A stretch of DNA of 64,000 bases from contig CAXSBC010000005.1 of the NCBI GenBank assembly GCA_964236105.1, positions 247,015 to 311,014 on the forward strand, read 5' to 3'. The notes below the pieces were generated by a model. The model had not been told where the DNA came from, did not search any database, and saw only the letters and a list, made by a program, of their open reading frames with translations. Source of the stretch: Lichenicola sp964236105. GTDB taxonomy: Bacteria > Pseudomonadota > Alphaproteobacteria > Acetobacterales > Acetobacteraceae. Shown piece after piece: positions 24,812 to 32,362 of the stretch. Each line of letters begins with the position of its first letter. Position 1 is the stretch's first letter. A program made the translations under genes and the position numbers.

Positions 24812-24994
24812 ATGGACAAGGATCGCGTCGCCGGCGCCGCCAAGCAGGCGACGGGCTCGGTGAAGGAAGCCATCGGCAAGGTCACCGGCGACACCAAGGT
24901 GCAGGCCGAGGGCACCACCGAGAAGGCCGCCGGCAAGGTGCAGAACACCGTCGGTGGCGCCAAGGACGGTGTCCGCGACACCTTGAGGGACTAG
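24812..24994 (+). CDS. CsbD-family stress protein
   Basis: 60 residues, the size of CsbD/YjbJ proteins: KDRVAGAAKQATGSVKEAIGK then a second copy of the helical pattern (EKAAGKVQNTVGGAKD). These small, abundant, disordered-to-helical proteins are induced under general stress; the mechanism is unknown. It begins the stress-related gene run on the plus strand. Confidence 0.92.
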   Translation: MDKDRVAGAAKQATGSVKEAIGKVTGDTKVQAEGTTEKAAGKVQNTVGGAKDGVRDTLRD

Positions 24995-25223
24995 CATCGC
25001 CGCAGTGCGGTCCGGACCTGGCCTCGCCGGGCCGGGCCGCGCACATTGGCGACTGCCGGTGCACGATCGGCGGCGGAGTGTGGCCGCTGGCCGTCAGGAC
25101 CAGGCGTCGTCGAGATGATGTCCCGACGCAGACACCGCGTGCCAGCCATATCTCCCATAGCCGTCGACGCCGTCCGTGAATCCCCGTATCTGCACATCCC
25201 CGAAGAACCCTGGAGTACTCAGC

Positions 25224-26075
25224 ATGCCCGATGAAACAATCGTTGCCGTCTATGACACCGCAGCCCATGCCGAAGCCGCGGTGAAGAGCCTGCTGGCCGC
25301 CAACGTGCCGCAGAACTCGATCAGCCAGCATGCCAGCTCGACCACCGGCACAGCCGGCGGCACGGCTGGCGGCGCGACCGCGATGCCGGTGCAGGATCGC
25401 GGCTTCTGGTCCAGCCTGTTCGGCGGCGAGCCGGATCACGATGCAACCGTGTTTGGCCGCAGCATCGAGGGCGGCTCCACCGTCGTGACGGTCAAGGCGC
25501 CCGCACAATACGTGACGTCGGTGAGCGAGATCCTGGAGCAGCACAGCCCGATCGATCTCGATCAGCGTGCCTCGTCCTACGGTCTGACGCAGACGGCGCC
25601 GCAGGCGACCGCCCCGGCGCGAGCGCCCGTGTCGACCGCAGCCACCGCCCCGACCGATGGCGGCGTCATCCAGCTCTCCGAGGAGGAGCTGGTCGTCGGC
25701 AAGCGCCTGGTCAATCGCGGCACCACGCGCGTCCGGCGCTTCGTCGTCGAGGTCCCGGTCGAGGAGCAGGTCACGCTACACAGCGAGTCCGTCAAGGTCG
25801 AGCGGCGCCCGGTCACCGACGGCCGCACCGTCGCCGACAGCGCTTTCACCGACCGCACCATCGAGATGACGGAGACCGCCGAGCAGGCCGTCGTCGGCAA
25901 GAGCGCGCATGTCTACGAGGAAGTCGGCCTGCGCAAGGATGCGACCGACCGCGTCGAGACGGTGAAGGACACCGTGCGTCGCGAGGACGTCAAGATCGAG
26001 CAGGTTCCCGGCGCGGACGTCGCGACCGACCGCACCACGACGACGCCGACGACGCCGCGCGCGCCGAAGATCTGA
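25224..26075 (+). CDS. YsnF/AvaK domain (DUF2382) stress protein
   Basis: 283 residues. The N-terminal part (ETIVAVYDTAAHAEAAVKSLL) is the ferredoxin-like module shared with general stress proteins and is related to that in the gene at 26662. A Thr/Ala-rich linker leads to DUF2382 (about 150-245) with LSEEELVVGKRLVNRGTTRVRR and EEVGLRKDATD. The ATG at 25224 follows TGGAG. Found in stress clusters in many bacteria; molecular function unknown. A strong hairpin follows the stop. Confidence 0.88.
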   Translation: MPDETIVAVYDTAAHAEAAVKSLLAANVPQNSISQHASSTTGTAGGTAGGATAMPVQDRGFWSSLFGGEPDHDATVFGRSIEGGSTVVTVKAPAQYVTSVSEILEQHSPIDLDQRASSYGLTQTAPQATAPARAPVSTAATAPTDGGVIQLSEEELVVGKRLVNRGTTRVRRFVVEVPVEEQVTLHSESVKVERRPVTDGRTVADSAFTDRTIEMTETAEQAVVGKSAHVYEEVGLRKDATDRVETVKDTVRREDVKIEQVPGADVATDRTTTTPTTPRAPKI

Positions 26076-26082
26076 CCGGACA

Positions 26083-26115
26083 GGCCCGGACCGGCATGCG
26101 TCGCCGGTCCGGGCC
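26083..26115 (+). terminator. Strong hairpin after the YsnF gene
   Basis: A perfect 13-bp stem with a 7-base loop (arms GGCCCGGACCGGC and GCCGGTCCGGGCC) lies 8 bases after the stop, followed by a short T-containing stretch (GTTTCGT). It fits a terminator or a 3' stabilising structure. Confidence 0.65.
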
Positions 26116-26198
26116 GCATCGTTTCGTATGACGGCCACCCTGCGGACAACACGGCTTCGGTGCCGTCGGACCGGGGTGCCGAGATGAGGAAGACCACC

Positions 26199-26612
26199 AT
26201 GAAGTCAATTCCCGTTGTCCTGGCAGCCGCTGCGCTCATCGTGAGCGGTGCCGCGTCGGCGCAGACTGCGTCGTCGCCGGCTCAGACCTCGCCCGCGCCG
26301 GCAGTGACCCAGTCGGCGCCGCCCCCGGCTCCTCCGGGTGCGATGTCGAACATGCAGCCCTCCGGTCCGGCGGCTGCGAGCGGCAACGACAACCAGGCGG
26401 TCGCCACCACCAACGCCGACGCGCCGCAACCGGCGCACGGCGCCAATTCGTTCAGCCGGGGCGAGGCGCGCCGCCGCATCGAGAGCCACGGCTTCCAGAA
26501 GGTCTCGGGCCTGCGCAAGGACAGCAACGGCGTCTGGCGCGGCACCGGCATGAAGGACGGCGCGTCCGTCCAGGTCTGGCTCGATTACAAGGGCAATGCC
26601 GGCCAGATGTAG
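26199..26612 (+). CDS. Small exported protein with PepSY-like C-terminus
   Basis: 137 residues from ATG 26199, preceded by AGGAAG; ATG 26184 is an alternative that lengthens the basic N-region. The signal peptide MKSIPVVLAAAALIVSGAASA is cut before QTASS. A Pro/Ala/Gln-rich linker leads to a C-terminal module of about 55 residues (FSRGEARRRIESHGFQKVSGL, then DGASVQVWLDYKGN), similar to PepSY-type periplasmic domains. No enzymatic role visible. Confidence 0.75.
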   Translation: MKSIPVVLAAAALIVSGAASAQTASSPAQTSPAPAVTQSAPPPAPPGAMSNMQPSGPAAASGNDNQAVATTNADAPQPAHGANSFSRGEARRRIESHGFQKVSGLRKDSNGVWRGTGMKDGASVQVWLDYKGNAGQM

Positions 26613-26661
26613 CCGCCGCCTGCCCATCCCGTCGACACGCAACTTCCCCGAGGAGGCCGAC

Positions 26662-27291
26662 ATGGCCATTCGCACGTTCACTCACCTCTACGACAACTAT
26701 GACGACGCCCGGCAGACGGTCGAGGCGCTGGAGGCGGCGGGCATCCCGCACAGCGACATCAGCATCGTCGGCAACAATGCCGACAACAGCCACGCCGCCA
26801 GCGCGGTCGGCACCAGCAGCACCGCGCCTGCGGCCCTCGACGCCACGGACGAGACGCGCGCCGGCACCGGCGCCACCAGCGGCACGCTGGTCGGCGGCGG
26901 TCTCGGCCTGCTGACCGGTCTCGGTCTGCTTGCCATTCCCGGCGTCGGCCCGGTGGTGGCGGCCGGCTGGCTGATCGCCACCGTCACCGGCGCCGGCGTG
27001 GGAGCCGCGGGCGGTGGTCTGCTCGGCTCGCTGGTCCATGCGGGCGTGCCGGAAGAGCATGCGCACACCTACTCCGAGGGCGTCCGCCGCGGCGGCACGC
27101 TGGTGTCGGTTCGCGGTGACGAGAGCCAGGCCGCCAGCATCGAATCCGTGCTGTCCGGGCGCATGCCGGCAGCCGTGGACGTGGCGGCCCGCCGCACCGA
27201 CTACCAGACGAGCGGCTGGGAAAAGTTCGAGCAGACGGCGCCGCATTACAGCGCCGACCAGGTGGCAGCCGAGCGCGCGCGACGGGTCTGA
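26662..27291 (+). CDS. General stress protein 17M/DUF1269-like membrane-interacting protein
   Basis: 209 residues after GAGGAGG. N-terminal module TFTHLYDNYDDARQTVEALE is related to the one in the YsnF gene at 25224. A Gly/Ala-rich hydrophobic stretch (about 75-120, TLVGGGLGLLTGLGLLAIPGVG) may enter the membrane as a hairpin. The C-terminal part is a small domain ending in a basic tail. It is of the kind annotated as low-temperature-induced or general stress protein. Function unknown. Confidence 0.82.
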   Translation: MAIRTFTHLYDNYDDARQTVEALEAAGIPHSDISIVGNNADNSHAASAVGTSSTAPAALDATDETRAGTGATSGTLVGGGLGLLTGLGLLAIPGVGPVVAAGWLIATVTGAGVGAAGGGLLGSLVHAGVPEEHAHTYSEGVRRGGTLVSVRGDESQAASIESVLSGRMPAAVDVAARRTDYQTSGWEKFEQTAPHYSADQVAAERARRV

Positions 27292-27315
27292 TCCTTCCCC
27301 GACGCTGAGGCTGTC

Positions 27316-27345
27316 GGGCCGCGCGGGCGATTGCCGGCGCGGCCC
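27316..27345 (+). terminator. Hairpin between stress genes
   Basis: Nine-base arms (GGGCCGCGC and GCGCGGCCC) enclose a loop that can pair further (GGC/GCC). It lies 24 bases after the stop at 27291 and 21 before the next ATG. No T-run follows, so it may attenuate or stabilise rather than terminate. Confidence 0.45.
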
Positions 27346-27366
27346 TGAGCACCATTGGAGGCATGC

Positions 27367-27909
27367 ATGAGCGACACCAATCGAACCGCCGAGACCATCA
27401 AGGAGGGCGCGGCAAGCCTCCAGGCCGCCGGCGACGCCGCCCGGCAGGTCGGTGCCCAGGCCCGGGATGCCGGAGCGCAGGCTGCCGGTCAGGCCAGGGA
27501 GCTCGCCCAGGAAGCCAGGCAGCAGGGCGCCTCGCTGGTGGGAGCGGTCGGCGAGCAGGTTACCGCGACCGCGCAGGCCCAGAAGGACAGCCTGGCCGAT
27601 CGGCTGGAGGATGTCGCCAAGGCGGTGCATCGCTCGGGCGAGCAGCTCGAGGGTCATCAGGACCTGATCGCCCATCTGGTCGAGCGCGGTGCCGCCGAGC
27701 TGAGCGTGCTTGCCACGACGCTGCGCACCAACGACCTCAACGGGATGATGAGCGGTCTGCAGGATCTCGCGCGCCGGCAGCCGGCCTTGTTCGCGGGCGC
27801 CTCGCTCGCGGCCGGTTTCGCTCTGTCCCGCGTCGGCCGGATCGCGATCGCCGGCGCGTCCAAGGCCGATCTCCCGAGCCTGTCGGGAGGCCAGCATGAG
27901 CGGGAATAG
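27367..27909 (+). CDS. Helical stress/envelope protein, first gene of a coupled trio
   Basis: 180 residues from ATG 27367, 6 bases after TTGGAGG. The N-terminal two thirds are a long amphipathic Ala/Gln-rich helix (AGAQAAGQARELAQEARQQG), likely coiled coil. A hydrophobic segment near the end (PALFAGASLAAGFALSRVG) may anchor it. Its 3' end overlaps the holin-like gene by 14 bases. This organisation, with holin-X and DUF3618 genes, recurs in rhizobia and related bacteria in nutrient-deprivation loci. Confidence 0.75.
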   Translation: MSDTNRTAETIKEGAASLQAAGDAARQVGAQARDAGAQAAGQARELAQEARQQGASLVGAVGEQVTATAQAQKDSLADRLEDVAKAVHRSGEQLEGHQDLIAHLVERGAAELSVLATTLRTNDLNGMMSGLQDLARRQPALFAGASLAAGFALSRVGRIAIAGASKADLPSLSGGQHERE

Positions 27910-28291
27910 ACCAGCCGGCACGAACGGGCTGATCGACGTCCTGTCCAGCCTGGCCACCGACATCCAAGACCTGGTTCGCGGCGAGATCAGGCTCGCGAGG
28001 GCCGAGTTCGACGAGAAGCTGCAGCGCGTGCTGATGGCGTCGATCTTCCTGCTCGGCGGGGCGCTGGTGGCGTTCGCCGGTCTCGTGGTGTTCCTGCAGG
28101 GGATCGCGGCCGCCCTGGCGCTGGTGCTGCCGACCTGGGCGGCGTCGCTGATCGTCGGCCTGCTGATCGTGCTGATCGGCGCGGTGTTCGCCCGTTCCGG
28201 GCTCGCCCGGCTGTCGCTGAAGTCCCTCACCCCCGACCGGATGGCGTCCAGCCTGCAGAAGGATGCGCGCGTTCTGAAGGAGCACACCTGA
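27896..28291 (+). CDS. Phage-holin-family (holin-X/DUF1469) membrane protein
   Basis: 131 residues. Two membrane segments (about 45-72 and 78-100) separated by PTWAAS, with an amphipathic N-terminal helix LVRGEIRLARAEFDEKLQR. Despite the family name it is a chromosomal envelope protein; no phage genes are nearby. It overlaps the gene before (14 bases) and shares TGATG with the gene after, so all three are translated together. Confidence 0.85.
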   Translation: MSGNRPAGTNGLIDVLSSLATDIQDLVRGEIRLARAEFDEKLQRVLMASIFLLGGALVAFAGLVVFLQGIAAALALVLPTWAASLIVGLLIVLIGAVFARSGLARLSLKSLTPDRMASSLQKDARVLKEHT

Positions 28292-29397
28292 TGTCCGACA
28301 ACACCTCCAACCCGCGCAGCATCGAGCGCAGCCTGGATCAGACCCGGTCGCGCCTGGACAGCCACCTGAGCGAGCTTCAGGACCGGCTGTCGCCCGGTCA
28401 GGTGCTCGACGATCTGATGAGCTATTTCCGCGGCAGCGAGGGCGCCGACTTCGGCCGCAACCTGCTGGAGAGCGTGCGGAGCAACCCGATGCCGGCCGCC
28501 GTCACCGGCATCGGCCTGGCCTGGCTGATGGCCTCCAAGGGTGGCGCGGGTATGGGTGCGGCACCGGTGGCGCCGCCGCCGTCGGCCAACACCGGCATGG
28601 TGCGCGTCTACAGCCCCGCGCACGTCTTCGCCGATGGCGGCCATGATGCGACGGCCGCCCGGGTCGCCGAGGCCGAACGCGGCGTCGCGCGCCAGCAGGG
28701 CGAGGCCGACCACGCCTACGATGCCCGTCTCGCCGCCGCACGCGGCCAGGCGCTCGGCCTGGCGCAGCATGCCCAGGAGACCGCCGGAGCGTTCGGCAAG
28801 CGTGTCGGCGACGTGCTCGCTGCCTCGCAGCAGGCGCTGACGGACGGCGCCCATGGGCTCAGCGACATGGCGGGCGGAGCGGCAAGCTCCATCGCCGGCA
28901 TGGCGCAGGGGGCGACGAGGACCATCGGCGACGCCGCGCAGAGGGCAGGCGGTGCGTTGTCGCAGGGCGTCCAGGCGACCGGACAGGCCGGCGGCGGTCT
29001 CGCCGCGGCGGTGACCGCCAATCCGGTGCTGCTCGGTGCGATCGGGCTGGCTGCGGGCGCCCTGCTGGGCGCGCTGCTGCCGCAGTCGGACCAGGAGGAG
29101 GCAGCACTCGGCAAGATCGCCGGACAGGCCCGCGACACCGCGCGCGATCTCGCCCAGACCGTTGTCGACAAGGGCAGCAGCGTCGCCCACACCGTGCTGG
29201 CCACCGGTCAGGACAGTGCCGGGTCGCACGGGCTGACCGGCGGCAGGAGCCCGGGAGAGCTGGTGGACGCCGCGATGAGCGGCAGCCTGGCGCAGGATGC
29301 GAGGCAGGTCGTCACCGACGTGCTGCATGCCGGCGACACCGCGGTCCGCAAGGAGGCGCTCGGACAGGAGGAGAGCGGGCCGAAGCCGGCTCCGTGA
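28291..29397 (+). CDS. DUF3618 domain protein with long helical tail
   Basis: 368 residues. DUF3618 sits at the N-terminus (RSIERSLDQTRSRLDSHLSE ... NPMPAAVTGIGLAWLM, one membrane span near 70). The middle is an Ala/Gln-rich coiled region (EAERGVARQQGEADHAYDAR), a second hydrophobic span lies near 230-260 (VLLGAIGLAAGALLGALLP), and the tail is acidic and Ser/Gly-rich. Probably a membrane-associated structural protein; the exact role is unknown. Confidence 0.8.
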   Translation: MSDNTSNPRSIERSLDQTRSRLDSHLSELQDRLSPGQVLDDLMSYFRGSEGADFGRNLLESVRSNPMPAAVTGIGLAWLMASKGGAGMGAAPVAPPPSANTGMVRVYSPAHVFADGGHDATAARVAEAERGVARQQGEADHAYDARLAAARGQALGLAQHAQETAGAFGKRVGDVLAASQQALTDGAHGLSDMAGGAASSIAGMAQGATRTIGDAAQRAGGALSQGVQATGQAGGGLAAAVTANPVLLGAIGLAAGALLGALLPQSDQEEAALGKIAGQARDTARDLAQTVVDKGSSVAHTVLATGQDSAGSHGLTGGRSPGELVDAAMSGSLAQDARQVVTDVLHAGDTAVRKEALGQEESGPKPAP

Positions 29398-29494
29398 CCA
29401 GGACGGCCCGGCTCCGGACCGCCGGTTCCCCGTCCCGACCGATGATGCGGCAGACCCTGTCGGCGCAGGCCGACGAGGGAACCGCAGACCGGCC

Positions 29495-29519
29495 GGAACA
29501 GAGTCGGCAGCGGAACGTT
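29495..29519 (+). promoter_or_regulatory. EcfG-type general stress promoter upstream of the GlsB/YeaQ gene
   Basis: GGAAC (29495-29499), 16 bases, CGTT (29516-29519). This is an exact match to the alphaproteobacterial general stress consensus GGAAC-N16/17-CGTT. It lies 69 bases before the ATG at 29588. It supports stress control of at least the genes from 29588 on. Confidence 0.7.
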
Positions 29520-29587
29520 ATCGAAGCGCCAGGTCTGCGCGGCGCAGTCACTCAAGCAACCCACATCAGACGGATGGAAATAAGATT

Positions 29588-29848
29588 ATGTCGATCATTG
29601 CTTGGCTCATCCTGGGCCTCATCGCCGGCTTCATTGGCAGCAAGATTGTCAACAAGTCCGGCGACGGACTGATCCTCGACATCGTTCTCGGCATCGTCGG
29701 CGCCTTTGTCGGCGGCTACCTGTTCACGCTGTTCGGCGCCACACCGGTCACCGGGCTGAACATCTACAGCCTGTTCGTCGCCGTCGTCGGCGCGATCATC
29801 GTGCTGGTGGTCTATCACGCGATCGTCGGCCGCAGCGTCCGACGCTGA
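29588..29848 (+). CDS. GlsB/YeaQ/YmgE-family stress membrane protein
   Basis: 86 residues with three hydrophobic segments and the family opening MSIIAWLILGLIAGFIGSKI. Related proteins (transglycosylase-associated family) are induced by stationary phase or acid. The exact EcfG-type promoter match upstream supports stress induction. The following YidB-like gene is 85 bases away. Confidence 0.92.
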   Translation: MSIIAWLILGLIAGFIGSKIVNKSGDGLILDIVLGIVGAFVGGYLFTLFGATPVTGLNIYSLFVAVVGAIIVLVVYHAIVGRSVRR

Positions 29849-29933
29849 TACGGGACCGGCTGCGGGTATGCCGGCTGCAGCCGTCGTTACGGTCCGGTTC
29901 CGGCACATCATCGATACCTAAAGGGAACATTAC

Positions 29934-30374
29934 ATGGGACTTCTTGATCAGGTGCTCGGCGGCCTCATGGGCGGCTCCGCAGGCGGCTCGGCCTCGCCGA
30001 TGGGTGGCGTGCTGTCGGGTCTGCTTGGCGGCGGCGGACAGGCTGGCGGCGGCTTCGGTGGGCAGGCGGCAGGGGGCATGGGCGGACAGGCGGCGGGGGG
30101 CATGGGCGGCGGCCTCGGCGGCCTGGTCTCGCAGTTCGAGCAGGCGGGCCTCGGCCACGTCGCGCAGTCCTGGGTCGGCAACGGTCCGAACCAGTCGGTA
30201 TCGCCGCAGCAGCTGCAGAGCGTGTTCGGCCAGGACCAGGTACAGGGAATGGCGAACCAGGCCGGCATGCAGCCGCAGGACTTCCTGGCCCAGCTCAGCC
30301 AGCACCTGCCCAATGCGGTGCACGGCATGACTCCGGACGGCCAGCTGCCGCAGGAAGGCACGATGTCGGTCTAG
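29934..30374 (+). CDS. YidB-family (DUF937) protein
   Basis: 146 residues. Opening GLLDQVLGGLMGG, a Gly-rich low-complexity region with the repeated block GGQAAGGMG (about 40-65), then the conserved part GLVSQFEQAGLGHVAQSWVG, PNQSVSPQQL and LSQHLPNAV, all of the YidB/DUF937 pattern. AAAGGGA precedes the start by 8 bases. Function unknown; it may share the EcfG promoter of the preceding gene. Confidence 0.88.
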   Translation: MGLLDQVLGGLMGGSAGGSASPMGGVLSGLLGGGGQAGGGFGGQAAGGMGGQAAGGMGGGLGGLVSQFEQAGLGHVAQSWVGNGPNQSVSPQQLQSVFGQDQVQGMANQAGMQPQDFLAQLSQHLPNAVHGMTPDGQLPQEGTMSV

Positions 30375-30420
30375 CCTGCCTCATCGGGCGGACGGTCGAC
30401 AGGCAGCCAGGAGAGACAGC

Positions 30421-31083
30421 ATGGTACACCACAAGGCGACGGCGATCCTGGCGGCGTCGCTGCTGGCCCTGCAGGGGCTGACGGTGCCGGCTCGCGCCGA
30501 CAACCAGATGGGATACCAGCTGCTGTCCCAGCAGCAGGTTGCCGGACAGCCGCGGCGCGGCGGCGCGCTGGGCATGGATGTCGGACCGGGCCAGCACATC
30601 ACCAGCAGCGGCATCAGCTTCGAGCTGCTCAGGGTCAATGGCGTGCACCCGCAATCCGCCGGCGCCCAGGCAGGCTTTTCCGTCGGCGACCAGATCATCG
30701 CGATCAACGGACAGGTGTTTCCGAGCGTGGTGGCCTTTGCAGGCTATATCGGCTCGCTGCCGCCGGGCCAGCAGATCACGATCGACTATCTGCCGGCGGG
30801 CGGCGGTCCGCAGCAGGCGCAGCGTGTCGGCGTGACCGTGGGTGCCGCCGGACGGGCGTCGGCGGCCCAGCAGCCGGCTCCCAACCAGCGGGCAGGCCTG
30901 TCGACCGGCACCAAGGTGGCGATCGGCGTCGGCGCGGCCGCCCTGTTCGGCTGCTACGAGCTCGGCTGCTTCTCCCACCGCAAGCGGGCGGCGCCACTCG
31001 ATCCGCAGCAGCAGCAGCAGAATGGCGCCCAGTTACAGCAGAATGGCGTCCAGCCGCAGCAGAACGGCGTCCAGCCGCAGTAG
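30421..31083 (+). CDS. Exported PDZ-domain protein with Gln-rich repeat tail
   Basis: 220 residues. A signal peptide (about 1-26, cut near PARAD) leads to a PDZ-like domain (about 70-140) with AGAQAGFSVGDQIIAINGQVF and SLPPGQQITIDY. A hydrophobic Gly/Ala segment near 165 (KVAIGVGAAALFGCYELGCF) may anchor it; the tail carries Gln/Asn/Gly/Val repeats. No protease domain is present, so it is an adaptor or scaffold rather than a DegP-type enzyme. It follows the YidB gene by 46 bases with CAGGAGAG as ribosome site. Confidence 0.75.
   Translation: MVHHKATAILAASLLALQGLTVPARADNQMGYQLLSQQQVAGQPRRGGALGMDVGPGQHITSSGISFELLRVNGVHPQSAGAQAGFSVGDQIIAINGQVFPSVVAFAGYIGSLPPGQQITIDYLPAGGGPQQAQRVGVTVGAAGRASAAQQPAPNQRAGLSTGTKVAIGVGAAALFGCYELGCFSHRKRAAPLDPQQQQQNGAQLQQNGVQPQQNGVQPQ
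31009..31083 (+). repeat. In-gene tandem repeat encoding the Gln-rich tail
   Basis: A CAG run is followed by three copies of a 24-base unit (CAGCAGAATGGCGTCCAG-like, third position variants) that encode QQNGVQPQ. Its length may vary between strains by slippage. Confidence 0.75.
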
Positions 31084-31259
31084 TCGGGCGATACAGCCCG
31101 TGATCGGTTCGGTTCTCATGCTGGGAGCTGCGATCGCACGAACGCATCGCGCTGAGGCCGAGATCGGGTCGGCGCGTCAGCCTGGTTTGCGGACGGCACC
31201 ACGAACCGGCAGCCCGGATGCGCGCAGGCCGGATCTGCCGCAGCCGGAAGGGCGGCGCT

Positions 31260-32171
31260 TCAGTACCTGAAGGAGATGCCGACGGAGGGGTTCCAGTCCG
31301 TCGCTCCGCGGTTGAGGCCGATGAAGACGCCGGCATCCAGCTGCAGCGCCGGTCCGATCAGCCACTGCACGGCCGACGAGATGATGTCCTGTTCCGCCGA
31401 ATTATGGTCGCCCTGCCGATCCAGCGTGACGCCGAACGACGCGATGAGCGGGGTTCCGGGGATCTGCCGGCTCGTATTGACGATGAACTGGTAGTCGCCG
31501 TGATAGCCCGGCTTCTCGCCGTTGCGCAGCAGGCCGAGGGCCGGCTCGACGGTCAGCGAAAAATCGGCGGGCAGCGGCAGCTGGTAGGGGGCCGCCAGCG
31601 TGAACTCGGCGCTGCCGTTGCCGAGACCGCTCGCGGCGGTGGGCACCTTGACGAAGCCGAGCACGCCCAATCCGGTGTCGCCCTTCCCGTCATTGCCGAA
31701 GACGTTGACCTTGGCCCCCAGCTGCACGTCGCCGAAGCCCTGGCCGCTGGACCGGGTGGCCGGCTGCAGGCCGCTGCCGGGCGTGCGTGTCACCAGGCTG
31801 TTGTAGAGCGGCAGGATGGCTTCCAGATCGGCCCAGTTGGTCACGCCGAGCTTCAGTTCCGGGTCCAGCACGGCATAGCTGCGGGTCAGGCTGCTGTCCG
31901 GCGTCCAGTGGTCCCAGCTGTAGGACCACAGGCTGGTCTCGACCTGGACGTGGCCGGCATCCACGGTGAACGGCTCCGAGGAGTTGCCTGGCCGGTCGGT
32001 GTTGAAGCCGCGCATCTGCTTGTCCGGCGTCGGGTCGAACAGGTCGTACTGGCTCTTGTCCGGCGCGGCCTGCGCCTGCGCCGCGACCGGCCAGAGCAGC
32101 AGGCACGCCGCGACGGCGCCTTCGTGGAACCGGCGCGTGGATGCCGGCGGCGGGGCAGGGTGCATGACCAT
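31260..32171 (-). CDS. Outer-membrane beta-barrel (transporter-like) protein
   Basis: About 303 residues from ATG 32171; the signal peptide ends at PVAAQAQ. The mature part alternates polar and hydrophobic residues and closes with an aromatic-rich strand ending in FRY, as outer-membrane barrels do. Segments such as DVQLGAKVNVFGNDGKGDTG and GLGVLGFVKVPT match the phenol-degradation/MetA transporter-like barrel family. It is divergent from copA, so a link to metal efflux is possible but not shown. ATG 32165 is an equal alternative start. Confidence 0.7.
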   Translation of the reverse strand: MVMHPAPPPASTRRFHEGAVAACLLLWPVAAQAQAAPDKSQYDLFDPTPDKQMRGFNTDRPGNSSEPFTVDAGHVQVETSLWSYSWDHWTPDSSLTRSYAVLDPELKLGVTNWADLEAILPLYNSLVTRTPGSGLQPATRSSGQGFGDVQLGAKVNVFGNDGKGDTGLGVLGFVKVPTAASGLGNGSAEFTLAAPYQLPLPADFSLTVEPALGLLRNGEKPGYHGDYQFIVNTSRQIPGTPLIASFGVTLDRQGDHNSAEQDIISSAVQWLIGPALQLDAGVFIGLNRGATDWNPSVGISFRY

Positions 32172-32305
32172 CGCTGCGATGGTGACAGAACCGCAGGCCC
32201 CTGGCTCGCCTGAAGCGTGACGATCATGCGTCCTGGCGCGTCGGCTGCCGGATCGACGCTGCCCGGCCGCGGCGATGTCGCGGTCGCGATCCCGTCCGGC
32301 TCCCC

Positions 32306-32336
32306 TTGACCTTCCCACGATGGGAACCCCCATCTG
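32306..32336 (+). promoter_or_regulatory. CueR/MerR-type copper-responsive promoter of copA
   Basis: A -35 box TTGACC (32306-32311) is separated by 19 bases from a weak -10 position. The long spacer carries a perfect inverted repeat TTCCC-ACGAT-GGGAA (32312-32326). A 19-base spacer with such a dyad is the signature of promoters activated by MerR-family metal sensors; the sequence resembles the CueR site of copA genes. CueR is encoded downstream at 34786. Confidence 0.75.
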
Positions 32337-32362
32337 CACAGGCGGAAGTCGAGGCGAGCATC

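Noticed and set aside
27896..28291. Holin-family gene as evidence of a prophage
   Set aside because: No phage structural, integrase or lysis genes nearby; the family is chromosomal in this arrangement.
26452..29328. Long minus-strand open frame across the stress genes
   Set aside because: Antisense shadow; the plus-strand genes have ribosome sites and recognised domains.
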